A DNA stretch of 21,446 bases, from positions 1 to 21,446 of the forward strand of contig CAZTJA010000051.1 in NCBI GenBank assembly GCA_964613745.1, given 5' to 3'. The notes beneath the pieces were generated by a model that saw only the letters and a program-made list of their open reading frames with translations, ran no database searches and was not told the DNA's origin. The translations under genes and the position numbers were made by a program. Origin of the DNA: CAZTJA01 sp964613745. Its GTDB lineage: Bacteria; Desulfobacterota; Desulfomonilia; Desulfomonilales; Desulfomonilaceae. Below are positions 7,753 to 15,113 of this stretch, one piece after another (within the stretch, counting starts at the first letter, position 1; the number at the start of each line of letters is the position of its first letter).

Positions 7753-8247
7753 TTGGGTGCGGGGCTCTTGGCGATAGCGCTTATCTGCTTTCCCTGTCAG
7801 GCATTGACCCTCCGTTCTTCGAGTAATGGAATCCTCCTTTATGCCTCTTGTGTATCCCCCGACTCGAGTTTTCTCTTGATCTGGACTCACTCCGTGAGCA
7901 CAAGGCCTATCTCGGAAAAGTACGAAGTGAAATCGGACGGCTGCATTTGTCTGCAAGAAATGATTTTTGACCACGACGGTCCGGGGTTGCCTTCATATCC
8001 CGAGGAAAATACGAGTTGGATGCTGGATAGCGGAATGGTTCGTGTTGCAGGATATCGTTCATGCTGGAATCGATTGAATCTCGGAATTTCTTCATCGGGG
8101 CTGGAACTTCGGACAGCACGTGGACGTATAGATCTTGTGAAAAGAATTGGGCCTGATCGTCTCATATCACTATCGGTTGAGCAGCTTCCTTCATTTGTGA
8201 TGCTTTCGTGCAGTTTTTCTGGATTTGGATCAGACGGGCAAATATGA
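7753..8247 (+). CDS. DUF1850 protein, accessory to the TAXI-TRAP transporter
   Basis: Conserved core F-x-L-x-W-THSVSTRPISEKYEV, then LQEMIFDHDGPGLPSYPEE, as in DUF1850 proteins, which typically lie between the TAXI receptor and the fused permease, exactly as here. The N-terminus is hydrophobic (GAGLLAIALICF), suggesting a signal or anchor. The start is uncertain. ATG 7627 would overlap the receptor gene by 116 bp, so TTG 7753 is given, but it lacks a clear ribosome binding site and removes the basic residues just upstream. An AGGAG at 7691-7695 hints at an unusual start near 7705. The stop overlaps the permease start as ATGA (8244-8247), implying translational coupling. Molecular function is not established. 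Confidence 0.75.
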   Translation: MGAGLLAIALICFPCQALTLRSSSNGILLYASCVSPDSSFLLIWTHSVSTRPISEKYEVKSDGCICLQEMIFDHDGPGLPSYPEENTSWMLDSGMVRVAGYRSCWNRLNLGISSSGLELRTARGRIDLVKRIGPDRLISLSVEQLPSFVMLSCSFSGFGSDGQI

Positions 8248-10148
8248 ACAAGGAACATGTCGCGCCAAGAGTGCTCGATCGAGAGTCCTCCTATCGACAG
8301 TTAGCCAAGCCATGGGCTTCCGCAGTCTTGGTGATCAGCGTGCTGCTTTCGGTGTTCCATTTATATACTGCAGCATCTGTCCCGATTGCTCCACAATTAC
8401 AGCGTTCCATTCATCTGGGCATGGGTCTTTGCCTATTGTTTCTTCTGTACCCGTGTCGAACAAAAGATGTTTCTTCTTACTCTCCGCCATGGTTTGACGT
8501 CATCTTATCTCTACTCGGCCTGGCAGTGGGCCTGTATCATGTCGTTTTTTACGATGAGCTTATCGCGAGGATAGGTATAAACACCAGTGCGGATTACGTG
8601 GTGTCCGGCTTAGCTATTATTCTTGTGCTCGAAGGCACCCGAAGAACAGCGGGGCCGCCCATGGTGATCGTGGCTTGTTTTTTTATTGCCTATGCATTGT
8701 GGGGTAACTACCTTCCCGGATTGTTCGCTCACCGAGGATTATCGTTTGAAAGGGTTTTGGAACATTCGTTTCTCGGTCTAGAGGGAATTTTGGGAATCCC
8801 ATTAGGGGTTTCCGCCACGGTTATATTTGTATACCTGCTGTTTGCGCAAGTGCTTGAAAAAACGGGAATAAGACAATTCTTCATCGATGCGGCAATGAGT
8901 CTTACCGGAACGAGTCCAGGCGGTCCCGCTAAGGCAGCGGTAATTTCCAGTGCATTGGAAGGTACTATTTCGGGCTCTTCCATAGCCAATACCGCCGGTT
9001 CAGGTTCTTTTACCATTCCAATGATGAAAAGCCTTGGATATAGACCGGAATTTGCTGCTGCGGTAGAAGCTTCGGCATCCACGGGCGGTCAGATCATGCC
9101 GCCAATAATGGGAGCTGCTGCATTCATAATGGTCGAGTTTCTCAACTTGTCGTATTTTGAGATTGCCAAAGCAGCTGCCATTCCTGCCATTCTCTATTTC
9201 ACCGGCGTGTTTCTGATGGTGCACTTTGAGGCACTCAAAGAAGGGCTGATCGGTCTCCCGAGGCATACCCTTCCGAGAATCAGTGAGGTTTTGCTCAAAC
9301 GGGGTTATTTGCTGATTCCTTTAATTCTCATTTTCGTCCTGATGGATGCAGGATTCAATGCAGCTAAAGCCGCAGTCTGGTCGATGGCGGCGGCGATTAT
9401 CCTGGGGTTGTTCAGGAAAGAAACCCGTTTGGGACTGCTGCGATTGCTTGAAGTTATGCAATCGGCTGCGGTCTCAGCATTGCCTGTTATTGCCGCCTGC
9501 GCTGCAGCCGGAATCATAATGGGAGTGGTGACATTGACGGGAATTGGGCTGAAGTTATCCGCAAACATGATAGATCTGGCAGGAAACAACTTGATTCCGG
9601 CGCTCATTTTCACAATGTTTGCTTCTTTAGTTTTGGGCATGGGGATTCCAACTACCGCAACATATATTGTTTTGGCCACAATGGCTGCCCCCGCCCTTGT
9701 GACACTAGGTGTAGTTCCTCTTGCAGCCCACTTGTTTGTGTTTTACTTCGGTGTTGTTGCGGATATTACCCCTCCGGTTGCACTTGCGGTGTATGCAGGC
9801 GCCGCAATAGCTGATTCAAATCCCTGGCGAACGGGAATTGAAGCAGTAAAACTGGCGTTGGGGGCTTTCCTTATCCCATACATTTTTGTGCTCTCGCCGG
9901 TCCTTATTCTTGTGGGCGCCACGCCAATACTCATGCTTCAGATTTTGATCACGTCATTACTAGGGATGACTGCGCTCGGAGCCGGAGTTACAGGATTTTG
10001 GTCAGGAAAGTTAAGAGGAATCGAACGAGCAATTTTGATCACAGGTGGTTTGCTCCTTGTGGATCCCGGGTGGTTGACGGACATAATCGGAGCGACAATG
10101 GTGATTTCGGTATACGTTGTGCAGCGCCTAAGGCTTGACAAAAAATAG
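8244..10148 (+). CDS. TRAP transporter fused permease (DctQ-DctM fusion)
   Basis: 634 aa from ATG 8244, which overlaps the previous stop (ATGA); an in-frame GTG at 8208 lies inside the DUF1850 gene. It is highly hydrophobic throughout, with the N-terminal 4-helix (DctQ-like) part joined to the large DctM-like channel domain, the usual form for TAXI systems. Diagnostic DctM stretches are GTISGSSIANTAGSGSFTIP, EASASTGGQIMPPIMGAAAF, LGMGIPTTATYIVLATMAAP and GVVADITPPVALAVYAGAAI. It would import the ligand delivered by the TAXI receptor across the inner membrane using an ion gradient. It is the last gene of the run and converges on the next gene with a 28-bp gap, where only a short AT-rich palindrome (10169-10183) could mark an end. 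Confidence 0.93.
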   Translation: MNKEHVAPRVLDRESSYRQLAKPWASAVLVISVLLSVFHLYTAASVPIAPQLQRSIHLGMGLCLLFLLYPCRTKDVSSYSPPWFDVILSLLGLAVGLYHVVFYDELIARIGINTSADYVVSGLAIILVLEGTRRTAGPPMVIVACFFIAYALWGNYLPGLFAHRGLSFERVLEHSFLGLEGILGIPLGVSATVIFVYLLFAQVLEKTGIRQFFIDAAMSLTGTSPGGPAKAAVISSALEGTISGSSIANTAGSGSFTIPMMKSLGYRPEFAAAVEASASTGGQIMPPIMGAAAFIMVEFLNLSYFEIAKAAAIPAILYFTGVFLMVHFEALKEGLIGLPRHTLPRISEVLLKRGYLLIPLILIFVLMDAGFNAAKAAVWSMAAAIILGLFRKETRLGLLRLLEVMQSAAVSALPVIAACAAAGIIMGVVTLTGIGLKLSANMIDLAGNNLIPALIFTMFASLVLGMGIPTTATYIVLATMAAPALVTLGVVPLAAHLFVFYFGVVADITPPVALAVYAGAAIADSNPWRTGIEAVKLALGAFLIPYIFVLSPVLILVGATPILMLQILITSLLGMTALGAGVTGFWSGKLRGIERAILITGGLLLVDPGWLTDIIGATMVISVYVVQRLRLDKK

Positions 10149-10176
10149 GGAATTCGGAAACTGTCTAGGGAATAAA

Positions 10177-11883
10177 TTATTCCGTGTCGTCCCGCTCCTC
10201 GTGAAGTGTGTCGATCAATGATTCAAGTCTTCGGCATCGAGATTCACTAAATTGACATTTTGATTTAATGTGAGTGAGAGATGCGGCGCACATGGTTAGT
10301 TCCAGTTTGTGAGCCACCTCAGAATGTTCATCCAATTTTTCCATATAATGTGCAAACATGCTGTGATCTTCGCATTCGGTCAGAGACGGCAATCTATATG
10401 TTTCGATCCCGAAATGGGCACTCACGTCGGAATCAATCGGTATATGTTCCATTCGTCTGAGAGGACAGAACTTATCTCCTAAGTTTTCGGCTTGGATGCG
10501 ATATTCCTGAACCGCAGATTCTTCAAGCTTTTCCAAAAGCTCGCTGAAAAGCCTACCTTTCCGATTTGACACAGATGATTTTGTATAGAGGTTTTCAAAC
10601 TCGTCGATCAATTTTTGAACTTCCGAATTTCCGGATGTTTCACAGCCGAGAACATCGGACGCTTTTCGAAGAGGATCCGGTCTCGTCTCCTCGGCAGGTA
10701 TAGCCTTTTCATCGACGGACACTGAGGGTAATTCAATTCCTTCATCCTGAACGCATCTAATAGGCGGCAACTTGTTCCGTCTTTCCAGACCGTCCTTATT
10801 GATTATTCCAAGATTCAACAGATCTGTGTAAGCCATTGTGATAACGTAAATAGTGCCGGCCACGGCTTGATGATACAAGTATGTCGTGTCGTCCTCTATT
10901 TTTTCTCCCGTGAGATACCATTTCCAGAAATTTTCTCCGGCTTTGTAGATGTCCCTCCAAGTTGAAGAAGTGGACCTGCTGACAGTCTCAGCTGTATTTA
11001 CACTTAGTTGATATACAAAGGACTCGATATCGAAATGCCCCTGGAGTCGCCCGGAGGGAGAAATCCATTCACGATTGAATTCCGGTTTTTGTAGGATTTT
11101 ATAGATCAGAACCGGATTGACGTTGATCTGCCGATTGTAAACCCTTGTTTGAACGTAATTTTCCCAAGCCTGATGACCGAATCCAAGGGCCGGTCGTACA
11201 TGCTGAGGTGAACTCGCGTCGGCAATTGCGTGAAATACCGGTCCAAGAAGCTGAAGCCCAACCAGGTGCGAATTAGGACCCCGGACCTCCAAAGGAATGT
11301 GCTGCTCGTGAAGTAGGTGTGTGTAATAAAACTTCACCAGGACGTTCCAGGGCACAAACGAAGTATTCACTAAGCCGCCCTTAAAATTATGCTTCCACTC
11401 GGAGTCCCCCTTTTTCCAAGAGGGTCTTATTCGTTCCAATACTAGTGAATTCTCCTTGTCTATCAAGCCTCTGAGATAAACGGAAATTCCCTTGATGACG
11501 AATGAATCGAATCCTTTCATTGAAGAGGAGTTATAGGAGTATCCACCGGCTTTCGACCATATGTTTTCACCATCAGGATGTGGGTTGATGAAGTGGTTGA
11601 AGGCTGTGAACGTGTGGCCGAATAGTCCCGTAACGTTACGCTTGGTCCGCCAAAACAATCCGGGAATCTGCAGAGACAAATCTCCAAACTTATCGGTATG
11701 CCACGATTCGAAACCGGCTAGACGCTCCACCGCAGTCTGAAAAATCGGAATATCCTGGATGGATTTACGTTCACCGTATGCGAGTTCGAGTACTTGCAAT
11801 GCCTGCTTCTGCAAGGGATTACCATAGTGCTTGATGTAGTTAACGGCATCGCAGACTATCCAATAGTGAACTTTCCCATTCAT
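10177..11883 (-). CDS. Zinc-dependent phospholipase C-like protein (S1/P1 nuclease fold) without signal peptide
   Basis: 568 aa, ATG 11883 with only a weak ribosome binding site. The N-terminus VHYWIVCDAVNYI matches the SHLWIVNRAIDIM region of Bacillus cereus phospholipase C, placing H6 at zinc ligand H14. Further counterparts: NHFINP with H97 (family H69); H218-x3-D222-x5-H228 (family H118, D122, H128, identical spacing); and H237-x3-E241 followed by NYV (family H142, E146). In the family the mature protein begins with a zinc-binding tryptophan exposed by signal cleavage. Here only five residues precede H6 and there is no signal peptide, so that ligand is missing. The 200-aa C-terminal part is acidic and helical, with no match I recognise. 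Hydrolysis of a phosphoester is likely but unproven. Confidence 0.75.
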   Translation of the reverse strand: MNGKVHYWIVCDAVNYIKHYGNPLQKQALQVLELAYGERKSIQDIPIFQTAVERLAGFESWHTDKFGDLSLQIPGLFWRTKRNVTGLFGHTFTAFNHFINPHPDGENIWSKAGGYSYNSSSMKGFDSFVIKGISVYLRGLIDKENSLVLERIRPSWKKGDSEWKHNFKGGLVNTSFVPWNVLVKFYYTHLLHEQHIPLEVRGPNSHLVGLQLLGPVFHAIADASSPQHVRPALGFGHQAWENYVQTRVYNRQINVNPVLIYKILQKPEFNREWISPSGRLQGHFDIESFVYQLSVNTAETVSRSTSSTWRDIYKAGENFWKWYLTGEKIEDDTTYLYHQAVAGTIYVITMAYTDLLNLGIINKDGLERRNKLPPIRCVQDEGIELPSVSVDEKAIPAEETRPDPLRKASDVLGCETSGNSEVQKLIDEFENLYTKSSVSNRKGRLFSELLEKLEESAVQEYRIQAENLGDKFCPLRRMEHIPIDSDVSAHFGIETYRLPSLTECEDHSMFAHYMEKLDEHSEVAHKLELTMCAASLTHIKSKCQFSESRCRRLESLIDTLHEERDDTE

Positions 11884-12113
11884 GAATGATCTCGGTTATT
11901 GTTCGGTATAATTTGGACTTAAAACAGGACAATTATATAGCTTCGACGCTAAAAAGCATATTGATCATATCAAAGACTCTTCCGTCGAGATAGTTGATGT
12001 CATCTTAGGAACAGAGCCATTGGTACAATGCAATTTGATCGGATGAACGTCAGACAGTGCGGATTGCGAACATAATACCGGTGCGGAATAGATCGATAGT
12101 GAGGAATGGTTTT

Positions 12114-12141
12114 GCTGAACGGGAGTTCTCTCCCGTTCGGC
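12114..12141. terminator. 12-bp hairpin downstream of the ABC-type binding protein gene
   Basis: The arms at 12114-12125 and 12130-12141 pair over 12 bp (one G-T pair) around a 4-base TTCT loop, 16 bases past the stop of the minus-strand gene at 12157. The short T-run (ATTTTC) lies on the plus-strand side, so for the minus-strand gene it is a strong hairpin lacking the usual U-tract. The remainder of the 273-bp gap (11884-12156) shows no gene. Confidence 0.55.
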
Positions 12142-12156
12142 ATTTTCAATTCGTCG

Positions 12157-13104
12157 CTACTTAATTATAGTTGCAGATTTAATGATATTTTCCGGAAAAC
12201 TGAGCCCCAATGAACGCATCATTCCCTCATTGATCGTAATTTTTGGTTCAGGATCCATCTTGACGGGAACTTGGGAAACAGGTCTGCCTTTTACGATAAC
12301 ATCAACAACCGAATCGGCCAGCATCAATCCGAGTTTCGTGTCATCTGCAGCCATGCCGGCTACCGCTCCATGGGCTACCGGCTTATCGGCATAGGAAAAA
12401 ATGGGGGTATTCATAGCATTTGCTATGGGCAATATACTTACTACCCTGTCCATAACCATTCGGGTATTGCTGAGTATAATTAGATCGACTTTCCCCAAGC
12501 TCTTCGTTCCCTGTAGTAGGTCATCAAGGTTTGAAGCCGCAACTTCTTTATATGCAATGCCGTTTCGCTCACACTCCTTTTTCGTGCCGGCTGCCTCCAA
12601 TGGACCGCTTGGATGACCTCGTTCGATCAAGATTGCAACACTGCGGACATTTGGAAACAAAGTCTTAATTATTTGAAAACGCTTCTCGTACGGAATGGCG
12701 TAAGTTACTCCGGTGATCAGCCCCTCTGGAGCATTGAGATTTTTAATGGTTCCGAGTTCCGCCGGGTTGTTGCAGGCCCCCACAAAACAAGGCACTTTGG
12801 GAGTAATGGTGCTGAGATATTCTGCTCCGGAAGATCTCAAGAAAACGATGCCGTCAAATCTCTGCTCACATTCATGAAATGTTTTTTTCGCGGCCTCCAT
12901 GTCCTTGAGTTCCCGAAAGAAAACCACTCTCAAATCAGGGGCCGACTGCCGCAAACCGGCCATTAAACCTGACGCCACGTTGCTCGGCATTGCTGATTTA
13001 GTATCCCAAATTACGGCTATCTCCTTGGAACATGCACTCCCTGCAGCTATAAGCAAAATGCAAACGCAAGCAAAGAGAATCGTTTTCAACCCTGGTAAAT
13101 TCAT
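12157..13104 (-). CDS. ABC transporter substrate-binding protein (ABC_sub_bind / TrpX-like family)
   Basis: 315 aa with GAGGGG just before ATG 13104. The signal peptide is residues 1-24 or so (MNLPGLKTILFACVCILLIAAGSA); the cysteine at 25 is not in a good lipobox, so ordinary cleavage is more likely. The mature part follows the periplasmic-binding fold of this family: KEIAVIWDTKSA at the start, FDGIVFLRSSGAEYL, GLITGVTYAIPYEKRFQIIKTLFPNVRSVAIL, VDLIILSNTRMVM, NAMNTPIFSYADKPVAHGAVAGMAADDTKLGLMLAD and the C-terminal INEGMMRSLGLSFPE. These receptors normally work with an ABC permease and ATPase, and neither gene is adjacent, so this is an orphan receptor here. The ligand is unknown; family members bind amino acids or related small molecules. 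Confidence 0.85.
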   Translation of the reverse strand: MNLPGLKTILFACVCILLIAAGSACSKEIAVIWDTKSAMPSNVASGLMAGLRQSAPDLRVVFFRELKDMEAAKKTFHECEQRFDGIVFLRSSGAEYLSTITPKVPCFVGACNNPAELGTIKNLNAPEGLITGVTYAIPYEKRFQIIKTLFPNVRSVAILIERGHPSGPLEAAGTKKECERNGIAYKEVAASNLDDLLQGTKSLGKVDLIILSNTRMVMDRVVSILPIANAMNTPIFSYADKPVAHGAVAGMAADDTKLGLMLADSVVDVIVKGRPVSQVPVKMDPEPKITINEGMMRSLGLSFPENIIKSATIIK

Positions 13105-13721
13105 GAATTCCCCCTCAAATAAAGTCGGAGCTGTTCACTTACGATGGGTAGGCCATATGTATCCCGCTGAGGTCCTCCGCTGACCGGACTGGGTTGTGCG
13201 ATACGGCCGAATGAGAGAAGCAGATACAAATGTAAGTAGATCATTTATCAATTATCAGTCAATAGTTTGCGGCCCAGGATGTGAATTTTTTGTATCGCAT
13301 CTTGAACAAATCGAGGGAGTGTAAACAAAGTGGACACCCAAAATGTTCCATTTGATATTCTCTGGATTCTTACGTCCCTTGAGTTCCACAAAAGAAACAA
13401 ACGGCATTTGAAGGGGACAAAACCGGAATCAGTAGTATTGAAAACCTACATAAACACAGCCGTCGGACAATAAATTGCCGTGAGTTGGACGGGAAAATAG
13501 TACCCAATCACATGAAACAACGTGAAAAAAGTTTACATGAAGAGCGAGTCCGTGGATTGAGCTTGACTGGCAACATCCTGACAATGTATGGCTAAACGGA
13601 AGTCTTATGTACAGCAACTAACTAGCTGAAACAAAATAGTAAAAAAAGGATATAGAAAATTGATGTGCTCAGTCTTCCTCGACAGCTCAAGTCGACAAAT
13701 TAATGCCCACCATTAAAAGCA

Positions 13722-13737
13722 TGGCATCTCAATTGCA
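13722..13737 (+). promoter_or_regulatory. Sigma-54 (-24/-12) promoter-like site
   Basis: TGGCATCTCAATTGCA has GG and GC separated by exactly 10 bases and matches the TGGCAC-N5-TTGCA consensus except that T replaces C in the first block. Transcription would start near 13748, leading into the hairpin at 13757-13793 and the 60-aa gene at 13894. No enhancer-binding regulator gene is in the window. Confidence 0.4.
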
Positions 13738-13756
13738 AAGATAGCGGCTTAACGTC

Positions 13757-13793
13757 AATTCCCTGTTGGCGCCAGTCTAAGGGTCAGGGAATT
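13757..13793 (+). promoter_or_regulatory. 9-bp hairpin with internal TGGCGCCA palindrome in a leader
   Basis: AATTCCCTG (13757-13765) and CAGGGAATT (13785-13793) are perfect inverted copies. The 19-base loop contains the 8-base palindrome TGGCGCCA. A T-rich run (TAATTTAAT) follows, so it could act as a weak terminator or attenuator. If the sigma-54-like site is used, it would sit about 10 nt from the 5' end of the transcript. Confidence 0.45.
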
Positions 13794-13893
13794 TAATTTA
13801 ATGTGCAGCACCGTAGATAAGTAAATCACAAGAACTTTGCTGTACGATATTTCATTAGATCACCCTTGGAACAGACATTGGAAGGAGGATGCA

Positions 13894-14076
13894 ATGTCTG
13901 CAGTAACGAACCGCGACCACGGCCCGTTTCAAACGTCCAGTCCGCCGTCAGACGATTTCCATTCTGAAAACAATCTTGTTCTTGAAATCACATTGAAGGA
14001 TAGATCTCAACAATGGTCGGCTGAGGAAAAGCTGGAAGTGCTGAGAGATCTACTGAGGCGCAAATACGGCTTGTGA
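13894..14076 (+). CDS. Unrecognised 60-aa protein
   Basis: Start ATG 13894 is set by a very strong ribosome binding site (AAGGAGG) about 6 bases upstream; the frame stays open to 13837, but the longer form lacks such a site. The N-terminal half is polar and probably disordered (NRDHGPFQTSSPPSDDFHSE). Then comes a beta strand (NNLVLEITLKD) and a charged helix (SAEEKLEVLRDLLRRKYGL) ending in a basic tail. There is no signal peptide, membrane segment or cysteine. The helix-rich, basic end could bind nucleic acid or a partner protein, but I recognise no family. It stands alone between the hairpin leader and a structured element. Confidence 0.65.
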   Translation: MSAVTNRDHGPFQTSSPPSDDFHSENNLVLEITLKDRSQQWSAEEKLEVLRDLLRRKYGL

Positions 14077-14513
14077 ACATGATGTGCAGTCCCGTTTTCA
14101 CTATTCGTATCCAACATATTGCGTGACAGCTAGAGCGAATCCGGCTTCGTGAGCAGGCAGGTTGAATTAGAGCAGCCAGACACTTTCAGCACGGGGCACC
14201 GAAGGTTTGAAACTGCAATCCACCTATCGGCCGGACGAGTGAAGCAGAATCGCGCAATTTGTAACCGCACATGGACCTTGAAGTACACTGAACCAGCAGT
14301 AAGCTTTGTAGGGCGGAGGATGAACCACGCTGGTAAACGTGGGTGTCCCTTTGTGTGCGGTTATCTTTTTAGTACTGCAACCGAAGATTCTATTCCGACT
14401 CCATATGTGAGGATTTCGGCGCTTTGATCCATCCTGAAGAAACACATAATCAGTCCGTTCGCAATGTGGACTAATGCGATGCAGCGTGGAAACAGAGCAT
14501 GGAAGGGGAAACT
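14077..14513. other. 437-bp gene gap containing a structured element
   Basis: No gene is supported here. A 92-codon open frame from a GTG at 14149 lacks a ribosome binding site and is dominated by the inverted repeats of the structured element at 14262-14370. Beyond that element only a short AGTCC/GGACT inverted repeat near 14450 is visible before the ribosome binding site of the next gene. Confidence 0.5.
14262..14370 (+). other. Structured element: 10-bp closing stem, nested stems, terminal T-run
   Basis: TAACCGCACA (14262-14271) and TGTGCGGTTA (14354-14363) are perfect inverted copies 82 bases apart. Nested inside are AGGG (14310-14313) with CCCT (14347-14350), and CCACG (14325-14329) with CGTGG (14338-14342). 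A TCTTTTT run (14364-14370) follows the closing stem directly. The layout suits a folded RNA that ends in its own terminator, a leader element controlling the small-gene operon at 14514, or a small inverted-repeat element. I do not match it to a known RNA family. Confidence 0.4.
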
Positions 14514-14765
14514 ATGTCAGTTGGAAAAATCGATGAACTGATCCAGGCAGTTCAGCATGCTTTGGAACAGGACATTGACATCGAGACAAGCGGTGAATGG
14601 AAAATTGAATGTATGGAATACCTTGAGAAACATCTTGGTCCGGAACACTATTATACGCAGTATTTCTGCAATTACATGAAAGAAGTTGACCAGCAAGCGC
14701 TCTGCACGGGTCGGGGATTGCTTGTCGCTGCAAAGGAAGCTCTGGACACTGAAAATAGCTTTTAG
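14514..14765 (+). CDS. Unrecognised 83-aa soluble protein, first gene of the small-protein operon
   Basis: ATG 14514 follows GGAAGGGGAAACT, a good ribosome binding site; an in-frame start at 14499 lies inside that site and is less likely. The protein is acidic and helical: VGKIDELIQAVQHALEQDIDI, then EWKIECMEYLEKHLGPEHYYTQYFCNYMKEV, and a C-terminal helix LLVAAKEAL. There are three cysteines but no CxxC. There is no signal peptide or membrane segment, so it should be cytoplasmic. The EYLEKHLGPEHYYTQYF stretch looks like a helical hairpin that could bind a partner. I know no family. The next gene begins 13 bases after its stop, so the two are almost certainly co-transcribed. Confidence 0.75.
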   Translation: MSVGKIDELIQAVQHALEQDIDIETSGEWKIECMEYLEKHLGPEHYYTQYFCNYMKEVDQQALCTGRGLLVAAKEALDTENSF

Positions 14766-14778
14766 CGAGGGGAAAGTA

Positions 14779-14886
14779 ATGCAAGAAACGTCGCATGTTT
14801 GTAAACTCAAGGTGATTCGTCTATCATGGTGGAGGGAGCATTACGAACAGGTGAACGACGGGACGGTGAAGATCTTTGGGGGTTGA
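14779..14886 (+). CDS. 35-aa microprotein (operon gene 2)
   Basis: Starts at ATG 14779 after GAGGGGAAAG, a good ribosome binding site placed in the 13-base gap after the 83-aa gene. The sequence begins MQETSHVCKLKVIRL, has an aromatic/charged centre WWREHYEQV, and ends KIFGG. It is amphipathic and basic and lacks a full membrane span. Evidence for reality is its position: its stop is only 3 bases before the next start, in a chain of four such junctions. It could be a small peripheral subunit or regulator of the membrane proteins encoded after it. No family is recognised. Confidence 0.6.
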   Translation: MQETSHVCKLKVIRLSWWREHYEQVNDGTVKIFGG

Positions 14887-14889
14887 ACG

Positions 14890-15003
14890 ATGAACAAGGC
14901 TTGGCGTTTCTTAACCTTACGCTGGTGGCTTGTGCACTTTTTCGGTTTGACACTCGTTTACGTGGCCGGCCGACTTTTCAGGGTATTCGTTGGGGGAAAT
15001 TAG
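14890..15003 (+). CDS. 37-aa single-pass membrane microprotein (operon gene 3)
   Basis: ATG 14890 follows GGGGG about 8 bases upstream. A basic, tryptophan-rich start (MNKAWRF, RWW) leads into one hydrophobic helix (LVHFFGLTLVYVAG, about residues 14-27) and a basic segment (RLFRVF). This matches a bitopic inner-membrane microprotein with charged residues on both flanks. H16 lies in the helix. Its stop codon is one base before the start of the next gene. Small helices of this kind often serve as accessory subunits of membrane complexes. I recognise no family. Confidence 0.62.
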   Translation: MNKAWRFLTLRWWLVHFFGLTLVYVAGRLFRVFVGGN

Positions 15004-15004
15004 G

Positions 15005-15112
15005 ATGCTTCGAAAAATTATGTATCCCAAGTTAGGCTGGATAATTCTTCATATTGTTGCCATCACCATCACATTCCTGATCGGTTACTCAATTCGATTC
15101 GGGTACAGTTGA
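15005..15112 (+). CDS. 35-aa single-pass membrane microprotein (operon gene 4)
   Basis: ATG 15005 follows GGGGGAAATTAGG at the end of gene 3. A basic start (MLRKIMYPK) is followed by a hydrophobic helix of about 18 residues (LGWIILHIVAITITFLIG) and a short tail YSIRFGYS, so positive charges favour the N-terminus inside. A histidine (H16) again lies inside the helix. The stop is one base from the start of the 140-aa gene. It resembles gene 3 in size and design but not clearly in sequence. No family is recognised. Confidence 0.62.
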   Translation: MLRKIMYPKLGWIILHIVAITITFLIGYSIRFGYS

Positions 15113-15113
15113 T

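Larger units (their letters stand above)
13105..13893. other. 789-bp gene-poor region with regulatory structure
   Basis: No convincing reading frame with a ribosome binding site was found on either strand. The left edge must hold the promoter of the minus-strand binding-protein gene. The right part holds a sigma-54-like promoter (13722-13737) and a 9-bp hairpin (13757-13793). The middle (about 13250-13680) is AT-rich and I see nothing I can name in it. An untranslated RNA is possible. Confidence 0.5.

Noticed and set aside
10169..10183. GGAATA/TATTCC palindrome between converging genes
   Set aside because: Short, AT-rich stem overlapping a stop codon; too weak to call a terminator.
13320..13430. 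Sequence reminiscent of an insertion-sequence end (AAGTGGACACCC and GGGGACAAAACC)
   Set aside because: No transposase frame, no matching terminal repeats and no target duplication could be found.
14149..14427. 92-codon plus-strand open frame from GTG
   Set aside because: No ribosome binding site, odd composition, and most of it is occupied by the inverted repeats of the structured element.
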